Below, piece after piece: positions 7,987 to 15,545 of a stretch of 64,000 bases of DNA. Where the stretch lies: positions 1,240,001 through 1,304,000 of the forward strand of contig NZ_CP022436.1 of assembly GCF_002224285.1 (NCBI RefSeq), read 5' to 3'. The notes beneath the pieces are model-generated. The model was not told the origin of the DNA. It ran no database searches and saw only the letters and a list, made by a program, of their open reading frames with translations. The translations under genes were made by a program, and so were the position numbers. Numbering within the stretch: the first letter of the stretch is position 1; each line of letters begins with the position of its first letter. The DNA is from Arthrobacter sp. YN. Lineage in GTDB: Bacteria; Actinomycetota; Actinomycetes; Actinomycetales; Micrococcaceae.

Positions 7987-10900
7987 GTGTACGAAAACTC
8001 CGCTGGCAGAGGGCCACGAAGCCGCCGAGGTTTTCGAGGCCTTCCGGATGGGTCGGCAAATAGTTGGTCAGTTCAGGCGAACGCACGACGACGGCACGCC
8101 ACTGACCGCGCGACACCGCCACGTTGATCCGGTTGCGGGACAGCAGGAATTCCATGCCACGGGGAACTTCACCGGCGGCCGATGCGGCCATGGAGACGAT
8201 GACCACCGGGGCTTCCTGGCCTTGGAACTTGTCCACGGTTCCTACCCGCACTGTCCCGAGGCCGGCAGATCGGAGCTCATGTTTGATGAGCTGGACCTGG
8301 GCGTTATAGGCCGCGACCACAAGGATGTCTGTTTCCTCGAGGGGACGGCGTTCCGGGGAGTCCGAAGGGTCCAGCCATTTCAGGCCCAGATGGGCCTGGA
8401 CTTGCCGGACGACCTCAACTGCTTCTTCAGGCGAGGCAGTGGAGTTGGCGGTGTGCGTAACGTACACACAGGAAATTCCGGGGCTCGCCCCTTCCAGTTC
8501 ACGCATGGTTGCGGCAGGAGCGGCCTCGAGCCGGTTGTCGTAGGACAGCTCCGACACTGCGCTGCACAGCTCCGGATGCATGCGCCACGACAACGCCAGG
8601 AAGTAGCCGAGGTGGGACGGCAAGGTGTTGTAGCCATCCGACAGCCAACCCAGGGCAGATTCATCAACGGGTTCCGGATGCTTGCCTTGGGTGACCTGAG
8701 GAAGTTGCTGCGGGTCACCGAGGAGCAGGAGCCGTTTGGCGGCCCGGCTGACAGCCATGGTGTTGGCCAGCGAGAACTGACCCGCTTCGTCGATGACCAG
8801 GAGATCGAGCGATCCGGCGGGGACTTCCTTGCCCACCATGGTCCACGCGGTGCCGCCGATCAGGGCGCCACCCGGTGTGGACAAGAGCTCTTCCACGTCG
8901 CCTTTGGCGCAGTTGGTCCACGGCACAGGATCGTTGTGCTTGACGTCCTTGGCCACCAGGCGGGGATCGATGCCCGCTTTCTCCACGGCAGCGCAGAGCA
9001 TGTTTTCCACTACGGCGTGGGATTGCGCCACGACGCCGACCTTCCACCCGTCGGCCACCAGCCTGGCCAGCACGTGGGCGCCAACGTATGTCTTCCCGCT
9101 GCCGGGAGGACCCTGGACGGCCAGATAGGAATGGTCCAAGTCCTTGACCGCCGCTGTGATGGCATCGATATAGCCATCGGGGCCTGAGGGAACTGTTGGA
9201 AGGTTGGCGAGGGTGCCCAGCCTGGGCGGCTGGCGGCGGACCAGGTCCAGTGCCGGATCCTTGGGCCAGGAAGGCAACGCCGCGCGGAGCTTGGTAGCCA
9301 ACGCGGCCAATGCAGCCCTTTGCCCGGTCGTCTGAATCGGGCTGTCCGGGGTCAGCGCCATGGGGGTTTGGACGAACTCGGTGGAGTCTTTGCGAAGCTT
9401 CTCGACGATGGTGACGAACTCGAAGTCACCCTCTTCGCCGACCTCGATGACCTCTGTCCCGCCCCACCCCGCACGGCCCAGTACTGAGGATTCCTTGGCG
9501 GCCAGAGCATCCGGCAACGGAGACCCGTACATTCGGAAATACTTCCTGCCCGGATCCAATCCCGCGCCGTCACCGGACCGGCCCAGCAGTTTCACGATCC
9601 GGGCAGGGTTGCTGCGAGGTGTTGGTTTCGCCCAGTCCTGCAGCAACTCCGCGTGGTCCACCATGAATTGGTCGCGGGACTCGTCCCATTGGGAAGTTGG
9701 CTTTTCCAGACGGTCGAAGTGTCCCCACCAGTGCTGTTTGTCCTCACGGCGGTGGTACCCGACCCCTGCAGCGACGATGCCGATGGCCCGGGAATTCAGC
9801 GTTGCCTGTTCTTCCGAGGGCAGGCCGGCCACGTAGTCGAACAGCGCCTTCTCTTCGGGCGGTGCCTCGTACTTCTCCGGCTCAGTGTCGGAAGGAGCAT
9901 CATCGTTCACAGGTCCGCCGGGAACAATGGATCGCTCCGCAGCCCGGGCCAGCAGCCAGTTGCGCAGTTCCAGTGTCGACAAGCAGTCGTACTCGTTGTA
10001 GTCCCTGATCCCTTCGAGAATGGCGGCAGCCTGCCCAGCCTGGCCAGTATCCCTGGCAGTGCAATAGTCCGCGTAGGCCACCACGGAAGCTCCGGCGTCG
10101 GTGACGTCCCCGGAGCGCAGGCGCTGGCCCATGTACAGCGGCTCAAGTTTCTTGATGCTGTAAGAGTTCTCGGAGACCCGGATGCTGTGCCGGACGGTGT
10201 CAAAGAGGTCCACCAGGACACCTTGGCGCAGGAGGTCGTCGACGGCGGTTTCGCCCACCACATGCGTCAGGGACAGGTTCCGCAGCGCCGTTTTCTCGTA
10301 GGAGGCGTAGTGGTAAATGTGCATACCGGGATACCTGGCACGGCGCTGGGCTACGTAGTCCAGGAAGTCAACGAACGCCTGGCCTTCCTCAGCGCGTGAA
10401 TGCGCCCAGAAAGGGCGGAACACAGGCTCCGTCCCGGGCGCCACGGGGTTTTCGATGACGCCGAAGAGGTACTCCAGTCCCCACTTGCCCGTGGCGGTGT
10501 CCTGCCAGAGGGGATCGCCCTCGAAGTCGAAGAAGATATCGCCCGGGTCCGGTGCGGGAAGCCTGCCGAGGGTGTTGTCAGGGAGGACGTTGTAACTGAT
10601 GGCCTTGGTTTCTCCGGACTTGTCCGTGTACGTGACGGTGCCGTCCGGGTTGCCGGTACCCGTTTGCAGTTGGGCTTGATCGCGGAGCCTCAGCTGCGTG
10701 GAGTCTCCGGTTGCCGGCATGGTTGCGAGTTGGTCGATGGTCGTGATGCCGGACTCGATGAGTTTCTTGCGGCGGCTGATGCGCATGCCGGCCACCATGA
10801 GGAGATCACGGTGCAGTTGGACCTGTTCGGCGCAATAGTCGCAGCGGCCGCAGGCCGAGTACCGGGAGTCACCCCATTCCACCGGACCGGGCTCCGTGGC

Positions 10901-11548
10901 ATGCGTAGATGTCATGCCAAGGAAGCGTTCACGCCGTTCCTTGAAGACAGGGAGGATCTGCGAAAGGGGGTGGTCGCTGTGGACCCGGTTGCCCAGCACC
11001 AGGGTGACGGTGGGATCCGGCGTGATTCCCGCTTTGAGCAGTTGGTCTCCATAGGCCGCGAGCTGCAGGAGGGCTGTGACCTTGGCATGGCGTGCCAGCT
11101 TGGTATCGAACACCGCATAAAGCCCACCGGGCTGCTTCACCAGGAAATCGGAACGCCCGTGAAACTCACCGTCGAAGAAAGCGGCTTGGAACACCACATC
11201 CGCTCCGGAGCGCAGGGCGTCGATGGATTCCGCGTGCTTGGCCGAAAGTGCGGCACGGTCCATCACCGTGGCGGGGACGACGTCGTAAACGCCCTTCCCG
11301 GTGGCGGCATCCCAATGCCCGAACTTGTCTACGAACTCATCCAGCACCCGATGCTCGTGAACATCGCCAAGGGCCGCGGTACGCTCCAACATGGCGTCTG
11401 CTGCGAAGTCCGGCTTGGGCAAACGGCCAAGTTTTTCGTCGAGTTTGCGGAGCAGTTGGTACTCGCAGGTTGCTGCAATGACGAGGTCGCTGGCAGAGAA
11501 GACCAGGTCCTGCGGGGCGCCCGCCATCTCCGGATCGAGAAAGAACAC
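7973..11548 (-). CDS. TM0106-family RecB-like nuclease / RNase H-like exonuclease / SF1 helicase fusion
   Basis: This 1191-residue protein has three parts. The N-terminal RecB-like nuclease shows a VFDTK segment and LLQLAAYG. A cysteine cluster (ACGRCDYC) follows, then an RNase H-like (YprB-type) exonuclease with FFDFEGDP and a later EYDCLST. The C-terminal UPF1/DNA2-type superfamily 1 helicase has Walker A GPPGSGKT near residue 811, VIDEAGQF as Walker B, and QGQEAPVVIVS near the end. A DNA repair or nucleic-acid processing role is likely; the substrate is unknown. GTG 11548 is chosen because GGAAGG lies upstream and the VFFLDPE start is typical of the family; the frame stays open to 11629. 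Confidence 0.8.
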   Translation of the reverse strand: MFFLDPEMAGAPQDLVFSASDLVIAATCEYQLLRKLDEKLGRLPKPDFAADAMLERTAALGDVHEHRVLDEFVDKFGHWDAATGKGVYDVVPATVMDRAALSAKHAESIDALRSGADVVFQAAFFDGEFHGRSDFLVKQPGGLYAVFDTKLARHAKVTALLQLAAYGDQLLKAGITPDPTVTLVLGNRVHSDHPLSQILPVFKERRERFLGMTSTHATEPGPVEWGDSRYSACGRCDYCAEQVQLHRDLLMVAGMRISRRKKLIESGITTIDQLATMPATGDSTQLRLRDQAQLQTGTGNPDGTVTYTDKSGETKAISYNVLPDNTLGRLPAPDPGDIFFDFEGDPLWQDTATGKWGLEYLFGVIENPVAPGTEPVFRPFWAHSRAEEGQAFVDFLDYVAQRRARYPGMHIYHYASYEKTALRNLSLTHVVGETAVDDLLRQGVLVDLFDTVRHSIRVSENSYSIKKLEPLYMGQRLRSGDVTDAGASVVAYADYCTARDTGQAGQAAAILEGIRDYNEYDCLSTLELRNWLLARAAERSIVPGGPVNDDAPSDTEPEKYEAPPEEKALFDYVAGLPSEEQATLNSRAIGIVAAGVGYHRREDKQHWWGHFDRLEKPTSQWDESRDQFMVDHAELLQDWAKPTPRSNPARIVKLLGRSGDGAGLDPGRKYFRMYGSPLPDALAAKESSVLGRAGWGGTEVIEVGEEGDFEFVTIVEKLRKDSTEFVQTPMALTPDSPIQTTGQRAALAALATKLRAALPSWPKDPALDLVRRQPPRLGTLANLPTVPSGPDGYIDAITAAVKDLDHSYLAVQGPPGSGKTYVGAHVLARLVADGWKVGVVAQSHAVVENMLCAAVEKAGIDPRLVAKDVKHNDPVPWTNCAKGDVEELLSTPGGALIGGTAWTMVGKEVPAGSLDLLVIDEAGQFSLANTMAVSRAAKRLLLLGDPQQLPQVTQGKHPEPVDESALGWLSDGYNTLPSHLGYFLALSWRMHPELCSAVSELSYDNRLEAAPAATMRELEGASPGISCVYVTHTANSTASPEEAVEVVRQVQAHLGLKWLDPSDSPERRPLEETDILVVAAYNAQVQLIKHELRSAGLGTVRVGTVDKFQGQEAPVVIVSMAASAAGEVPRGMEFLLSRNRINVAVSRGQWRAVVVRSPELTNYLPTHPEGLENLGGFVALCQRSFRTPNAL

Positions 11549-11647
11549 AGAGACCCACCTTCCTTCCACGCCGGTTGAAATCCTTATAGCCAAGCTATCA
11601 GCGGGCACCGACAAAATAACTTCCGGCAAAATTGCGTCCGGCCACTT

Positions 11648-11653
11648 TAGACT
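11648..11653 (+). promoter_or_regulatory. -10 box TAGACT of a probably leaderless transcript
   Basis: TAGACT ends 6 nt before ATG 11660 and no Shine-Dalgarno site is present, so transcription should begin at or next to the A of the start codon. Confidence 0.55.
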
Positions 11654-11659
11654 GCACCC

Positions 11660-12112
11660 ATGACCGATTCAGCCCCCACCGTGGACCCAGCCTTCGAAGC
11701 CGCCTACCAGGCCGCACAAAAGAGCCTCAGCGAGGGCGGCATTCCCATTGGTGCCGCGTTGGCCCGCAACGGCGTGGTGGTCGCCAGCGGCCACAACGAA
11801 CGTGTCCAGCACGGCGACCCGATTGCGCACGGCGAGATGTCCGCGCTCCGGGCGGCCGGACGACAAAAGAGCTACCGCGACACCACGCTCTACACCACCT
11901 TGGCGCCCTGCGCGATGTGCACGGGAACCATCATCCAGTTCAAGATCCCGCGGGTTGTCGTGGGCGAAGCCGAGACCTTCCCCGGCGAATTCGACCTCCT
12001 GCGTTCACGTGGCGTCGAGGTGGTGGTCCTGGACGATCCCCGTTGCGTGGACATGATGCGCACATTCCAGGACGAGCACCCGGAACTGTGGGCAGAGGAC
12101 ATCGCGGAATAA
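11660..12112 (+). CDS. Zinc nucleobase/nucleoside deaminase (yeast cytosine deaminase-like)
   Basis: This 150-residue cytidine/deoxycytidylate deaminase-superfamily enzyme has zinc ligands His57 and the proton-shuttle Glu59 (HGE) plus Cys84 and Cys87 (PCAMC). The ALRAAGR and TTLAPCAMCTGTI segments resemble yeast-type cytosine deaminase more than tRNA adenosine deaminase. Guanine or creatinine-type substrates are not excluded. It likely works in pyrimidine salvage. It is monocistronic and convergent with the metzincin-like gene. Expression appears leaderless (TAGACT at 11648-11653). Confidence 0.85.
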   Translation: MTDSAPTVDPAFEAAYQAAQKSLSEGGIPIGAALARNGVVVASGHNERVQHGDPIAHGEMSALRAAGRQKSYRDTTLYTTLAPCAMCTGTIIQFKIPRVVVGEAETFPGEFDLLRSRGVEVVVLDDPRCVDMMRTFQDEHPELWAEDIAE

Positions 12113-12144
12113 CCGTCGCCGGCTACAGAAGGTCCATATACCAG

Positions 12145-14334
12145 CTAACCATCCGAGGACTTTTTGGCAGGCTTCCTCGGAGCTGCCCGGCGGGAGCGGG
12201 CCGCCGGCGTTGAAGGAATCAGTTCCTTGACCTGGGCCAGCACGGTGGAGTTGGCGCCGCGGGCGCCCAGATCCTTTGCAAGGGTTTCCACCTCAGACTT
12301 TGCGGCGGCGCTGTTGTCCGCCTTCGCGTGGAGTTCCGTGCGCAATTCCACCAGGCCGCGGTAGGCAAGGTTACTCGCCGCACCGGCAGACTGTTGATAG
12401 CGGGCGAGGCCGGCATCGGTCAGCGCCAGCGCCCGCTGGGGATCAGCGCTATGGTGCTTGACCATCTTTTCGTCCTTGCGGCGATAGAAATCATCGCCCA
12501 CAGACTGCGCGACGGCGGTGGCCGCCTTGACGCCCAAAGGTTCACTGCCAAAGCGTTCGGCGGCCTCGGTCAGGGCATTCAGCCCTCTCTCCAAATAGGG
12601 CGACATGGACCCTTCAAACGCCAAGGTCAGGCCCACTTCCCGGGTGAAGAACTCAGGAGCGAAGCGGTCCTCTTCCCTGGTGACGGGGAAACCTACGCGC
12701 AGCGGCAACGTGTTGGACGCCTGCACGATGCCATCCGTGGAATAGATGGCGCGAACCAGATACTGCCCGGGCTCATCGAAAGCGAAGCCCTCCACGCCGT
12801 AAGCGAGCTGGACCAGCTGGCTGAAGCGATCGCTGCCGTCGTCGTCGCCCACCGGCGCCGGCGCCAGCGTGACCATTTCCGGGAGGCCGTAGAAGCAGAC
12901 CACCGACTCGTGCAACACCACCGTCCCGTTGGGCTTCTGGACGTACACGGTGGTGTTGCCATAGCGGGGGTCCAGCCGGCCATCCACCATGACCGGCACG
13001 TCAGTGGTATTCCGCAACCGGAACTCGATGGACACAGGTTCCATGTAGTCGAAGTGGTCCTTCGCGGAGAGCATCAGTTCCACGTCGCTGCCCGGACCGG
13101 AAACCGTCATGGCGCCCGCGGGGGATTCCAGGTGCCCTCCGGAGGCCCATGGATCGCCACCCATGATCACGGAGGCGCGGTCTCCGTGGCGCATGTGGAG
13201 GAGCTCGTCGTCGTCGAAGCGGAAGCGGAAGTTGCCCCAGAAGGAGTCAGTGCCGTTGCGCTGATCGTATTTCCAGTCGTAGTTCATCCAGGACAGCGAG
13301 TCCGGGCGGGCCTTGTCCCAGGCATGCAGGAAGTTGAACGCGTGCCCGGCCTCGTGGACCCAGGTGTACAGGAAGTGCCGCATGGCCCATGCCTGATCCT
13401 GGGTGACCGGATTGGAGACGAGGTTGGTGAACCAGGAGTGGTTCCGGAAGACCGCAAAACCCTGGCGGTCCGGTCCGCGACCCGCGCCGCCAAAGCCCGC
13501 AGCGGCGTCGAACATAATGCCACCCACGCCGGCGGTGTCAAAGATGCCGGCCTGGATGCCCCACATGTTCCACGCCGGCCATCCCGAGTTGTACTTGCCG
13601 AACGAGGTTTCCATGGCGTCATGGAGTTCCCCGACGTTCCAGGAAGCGAAGCCTGCCGCGGTGTCGTCGATGACCGTGTGGACCGGGTCGATAGTGACCG
13701 CGATTCCGGCGTCCGTATAGGAGGACTCGATGGTGATGGTCCGGTTGGGCACGTCAGCGGGACGGTTGGTGTGGGCATGGCTGTTGTAGACGGGGACCTT
13801 GGGCTCGATGTCCACGGACGAGCAGTAGTCCAACTCCAGGTTCATGTCGCGGAAGGCCTCCGAACGGTAGGAGCACGCATAGGGCTTGCCGGGGATCCCG
13901 CCGGACGTGAACGTGGCAACAGCCCCGGTAACAGCACCGTGGGACCACGAAACCACTATGTCCACGGTGGTGGCAGGGTGGGTTCCTTTCCAATAGCGGA
14001 CTGTCCCGGCGATCTGCACGTCGGTATCTGTGAACGCCACAAGAGGTGTGTCCACAATCCAGGACTCCACGTACGTCTTCACCAGCTGGTTGACACCGGC
14101 GACCTTCACGAAGCGGGTGCTGTAGAGATCGCCGCTGACCTTGTTCATGACCGGCGACTCGGCGTTGCCGCGGGCGTCGATATCCAAGCGCAGGTCCAAG
14201 GCGCTTCCGATGGGGCCGGGATTGCCTTGGAAGCCTTCATACCGTCCGCTGACCGCGGTGGGTTGGCGGCAACTCCAAAGATCGGATGCGGGGGCAGGGG
14301 CGTAGTAGGTGCTGGGGACGTTGGGGGTGTCCAT
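12145..14334 (-). CDS. Large unrecognised protein with a metzincin-like zinc motif
   Basis: This 729-residue protein is not one I can name. HEAGHAFNFLH at residues 327-337 has the spacing of the metzincin motif HExxHxxGxxH, with Asn334 in place of the usual Gly, and SLSWMNY follows 13 residues later with Met350 as a plausible Met-turn. The N-terminal half appears beta-rich. Residues after about 440 include a segment on preferred ranges for beta-sandwich domains, and the C-terminus ends in a basic tail (PAARSRRAAPRKPAKK). No signal peptide or membrane helix is seen, so cytoplasmic location or non-classical export is expected. A metallopeptidase role is inferred from the motif alone. Confidence 0.6.
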   Translation of the reverse strand: MDTPNVPSTYYAPAPASDLWSCRQPTAVSGRYEGFQGNPGPIGSALDLRLDIDARGNAESPVMNKVSGDLYSTRFVKVAGVNQLVKTYVESWIVDTPLVAFTDTDVQIAGTVRYWKGTHPATTVDIVVSWSHGAVTGAVATFTSGGIPGKPYACSYRSEAFRDMNLELDYCSSVDIEPKVPVYNSHAHTNRPADVPNRTITIESSYTDAGIAVTIDPVHTVIDDTAAGFASWNVGELHDAMETSFGKYNSGWPAWNMWGIQAGIFDTAGVGGIMFDAAAGFGGAGRGPDRQGFAVFRNHSWFTNLVSNPVTQDQAWAMRHFLYTWVHEAGHAFNFLHAWDKARPDSLSWMNYDWKYDQRNGTDSFWGNFRFRFDDDELLHMRHGDRASVIMGGDPWASGGHLESPAGAMTVSGPGSDVELMLSAKDHFDYMEPVSIEFRLRNTTDVPVMVDGRLDPRYGNTTVYVQKPNGTVVLHESVVCFYGLPEMVTLAPAPVGDDDGSDRFSQLVQLAYGVEGFAFDEPGQYLVRAIYSTDGIVQASNTLPLRVGFPVTREEDRFAPEFFTREVGLTLAFEGSMSPYLERGLNALTEAAERFGSEPLGVKAATAVAQSVGDDFYRRKDEKMVKHHSADPQRALALTDAGLARYQQSAGAASNLAYRGLVELRTELHAKADNSAAAKSEVETLAKDLGARGANSTVLAQVKELIPSTPAARSRRAAPRKPAKKSSDG

Positions 14335-14673
14335 GGGGAGATCTTTCTCGCGCTGAAGCAGTCAAATATGCGATCGCCCACGCGCTCTTGGCGCAGAGGC
14401 GGCATGACGGTCCAGGGCGGGGCGGGGTGCGCGTGATGAGGCTCAGATGAGTCGAAATGGCCGATGCCCAGAAGCCGTGTGTAACCCACACTGAGGATAC
14501 TCCAGCGAATGGACTATATCCAGAGAAACAAGGCCATTTTTTGGTCTCCAGGGGGTCCCAATGATCTGGTCAGCGGTACCCAGCGAGCGTAGGCTGGCAT
14601 CATCGGCGCCCGGAGCCGAAGGACTCGTGCCGCAGGCCCCGCGTCGATCACCCCAATCGATGAAGGAGGACCC
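14335..14673. other. Intergenic region between divergent genes
   Basis: This 339-nt stretch separates two divergent genes and should hold both promoters. An imperfect inverted repeat GTGTGTAACCCACAC lies at 14477-14491. No convincing -35/-10 pair or further small gene was found. Confidence 0.5.
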
Positions 14674-15108
14674 ATGAGTGCCGTACGTGAATTCATGACC
14701 ACGAATGCGCAGTGCATCGGCGAGGATAAAACTCTCCAGGAAGCCGCCATGCTGATGAGGGATCTGGACTGCGGTTCACTTCCCATCTGCGGCAGCGACG
14801 GCAAGCTCACCGGCTTCATCACCGACCGCGACATTGTGGTCAAGTGTTTGGCCGAAGGTAAGGACGCCCGCGAAGTCCTTGCCCGCGAGCTCGCCACCGG
14901 CAAGCCGTACTGGGTGGACGCCGATGCCAACGTGGACGAGGCCGTCACCATAATGGAGGAACGCCAAGTCCGCCGCCTGCCCGTCATCAGCGACCACAAG
15001 TTGGTGGGCATCATCAGCCAGGGCGACATCGCCCGCAACCACTATGCCGAACAGCGCCTGGGCGAAATGGTGGAGCACATCTCCGCCAAGGAGCACATGG
15101 CCCACTGA
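14674..15108 (+). CDS. Two-CBS-domain protein (HRP1-like)
   Basis: This 144-residue protein consists of a tandem CBS pair (about residues 5-60 and 72-130) and nothing else. Signs are the GFITDRDIV and GIISQGDIA ends of each module. Stand-alone CBS pairs bind adenine nucleotides; the closest well-studied type is mycobacterial hypoxic response protein 1. AAGGAGGA precedes ATG 14674. It is monocistronic and followed by a bidirectional terminator. The ligand and target are unknown. Confidence 0.85.
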   Translation: MSAVREFMTTNAQCIGEDKTLQEAAMLMRDLDCGSLPICGSDGKLTGFITDRDIVVKCLAEGKDAREVLARELATGKPYWVDADANVDEAVTIMEERQVRRLPVISDHKLVGIISQGDIARNHYAEQRLGEMVEHISAKEHMAH

Positions 15109-15144
15109 ACCAGTCCCAGCGGTTCCGCAGTATCCACTCCAGCC

Positions 15145-15180
15145 GCCGCGAGGCCCTCCCTTAGAGGAAGGCCTCGCGGC
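15145..15180. terminator. Bidirectional hairpin terminator
   Basis: GCCGCGAGGCC (15145-15155) pairs perfectly with GGCCTCGCGGC (15170-15180) between the convergent CBS gene and the 98-residue gene. The stem reaches into the stop end of the minus-strand gene. Confidence 0.7.
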
Positions 15181-15457
15181 CCGTTCCTTCACGCAACACC
15201 AGTTCGCCCTCTTCGATGGAGACGATCAGGCTCTTGGGTTTTCCCACGAGCTTCTTCGTTGCGCTGAGCTGTCTGCTGCTGACTTCCACCCCCACCGTGG
15301 CACCCTTGGCGGGAAGTTCCACCGTGACTTCGTCGGCCATCCCCAGCAGCATCTTGGTGGAGATGCCGTGCTCGGATACGGCTTCCTTGCCGTTGACGGT
15401 GACGGTCACGTCATCGGCATCAAACCCGTCCTGAAGGATGATGAGCAGTTCCTGCAT
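15161..15457 (-). CDS. Small hypothetical protein (98 aa)
   Basis: I do not recognise this protein. It is soluble, acidic in its N-terminal third and predicted mainly beta-stranded, with repeated alternating hydrophobic segments (DDVTVTVNGK, DEVTVELPAKG, LIVSIEEGELVL). It has no cysteine, signal peptide or membrane helix. ATG 15457 begins the frame; the gene is divergent from tex and ends in a shared terminator with the CBS gene. Coding character and the terminator arrangement support a real gene. Confidence 0.65.
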   Translation of the reverse strand: MQELLIILQDGFDADDVTVTVNGKEAVSEHGISTKMLLGMADEVTVELPAKGATVGVEVSSRQLSATKKLVGKPKSLIVSIEEGELVLREGTGREAFL

Positions 15458-15545
15458 GGTCCAACTACAGCACTAACGGCGTCCCCGGGATAGGCCTTCG
15501 CGCTACCCGTCTTCGGAAACTGTCGCCCACGTGAGGCAAACTGTC

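Noticed and set aside
12328..14436. Long plus-strand open frame (702 codons) opposite the metzincin-like gene
   Set aside because: It is rich in Gly/Arg/His with no recognisable motif. The minus strand shows a coherent protein with a metal motif, so this is a shadow frame.
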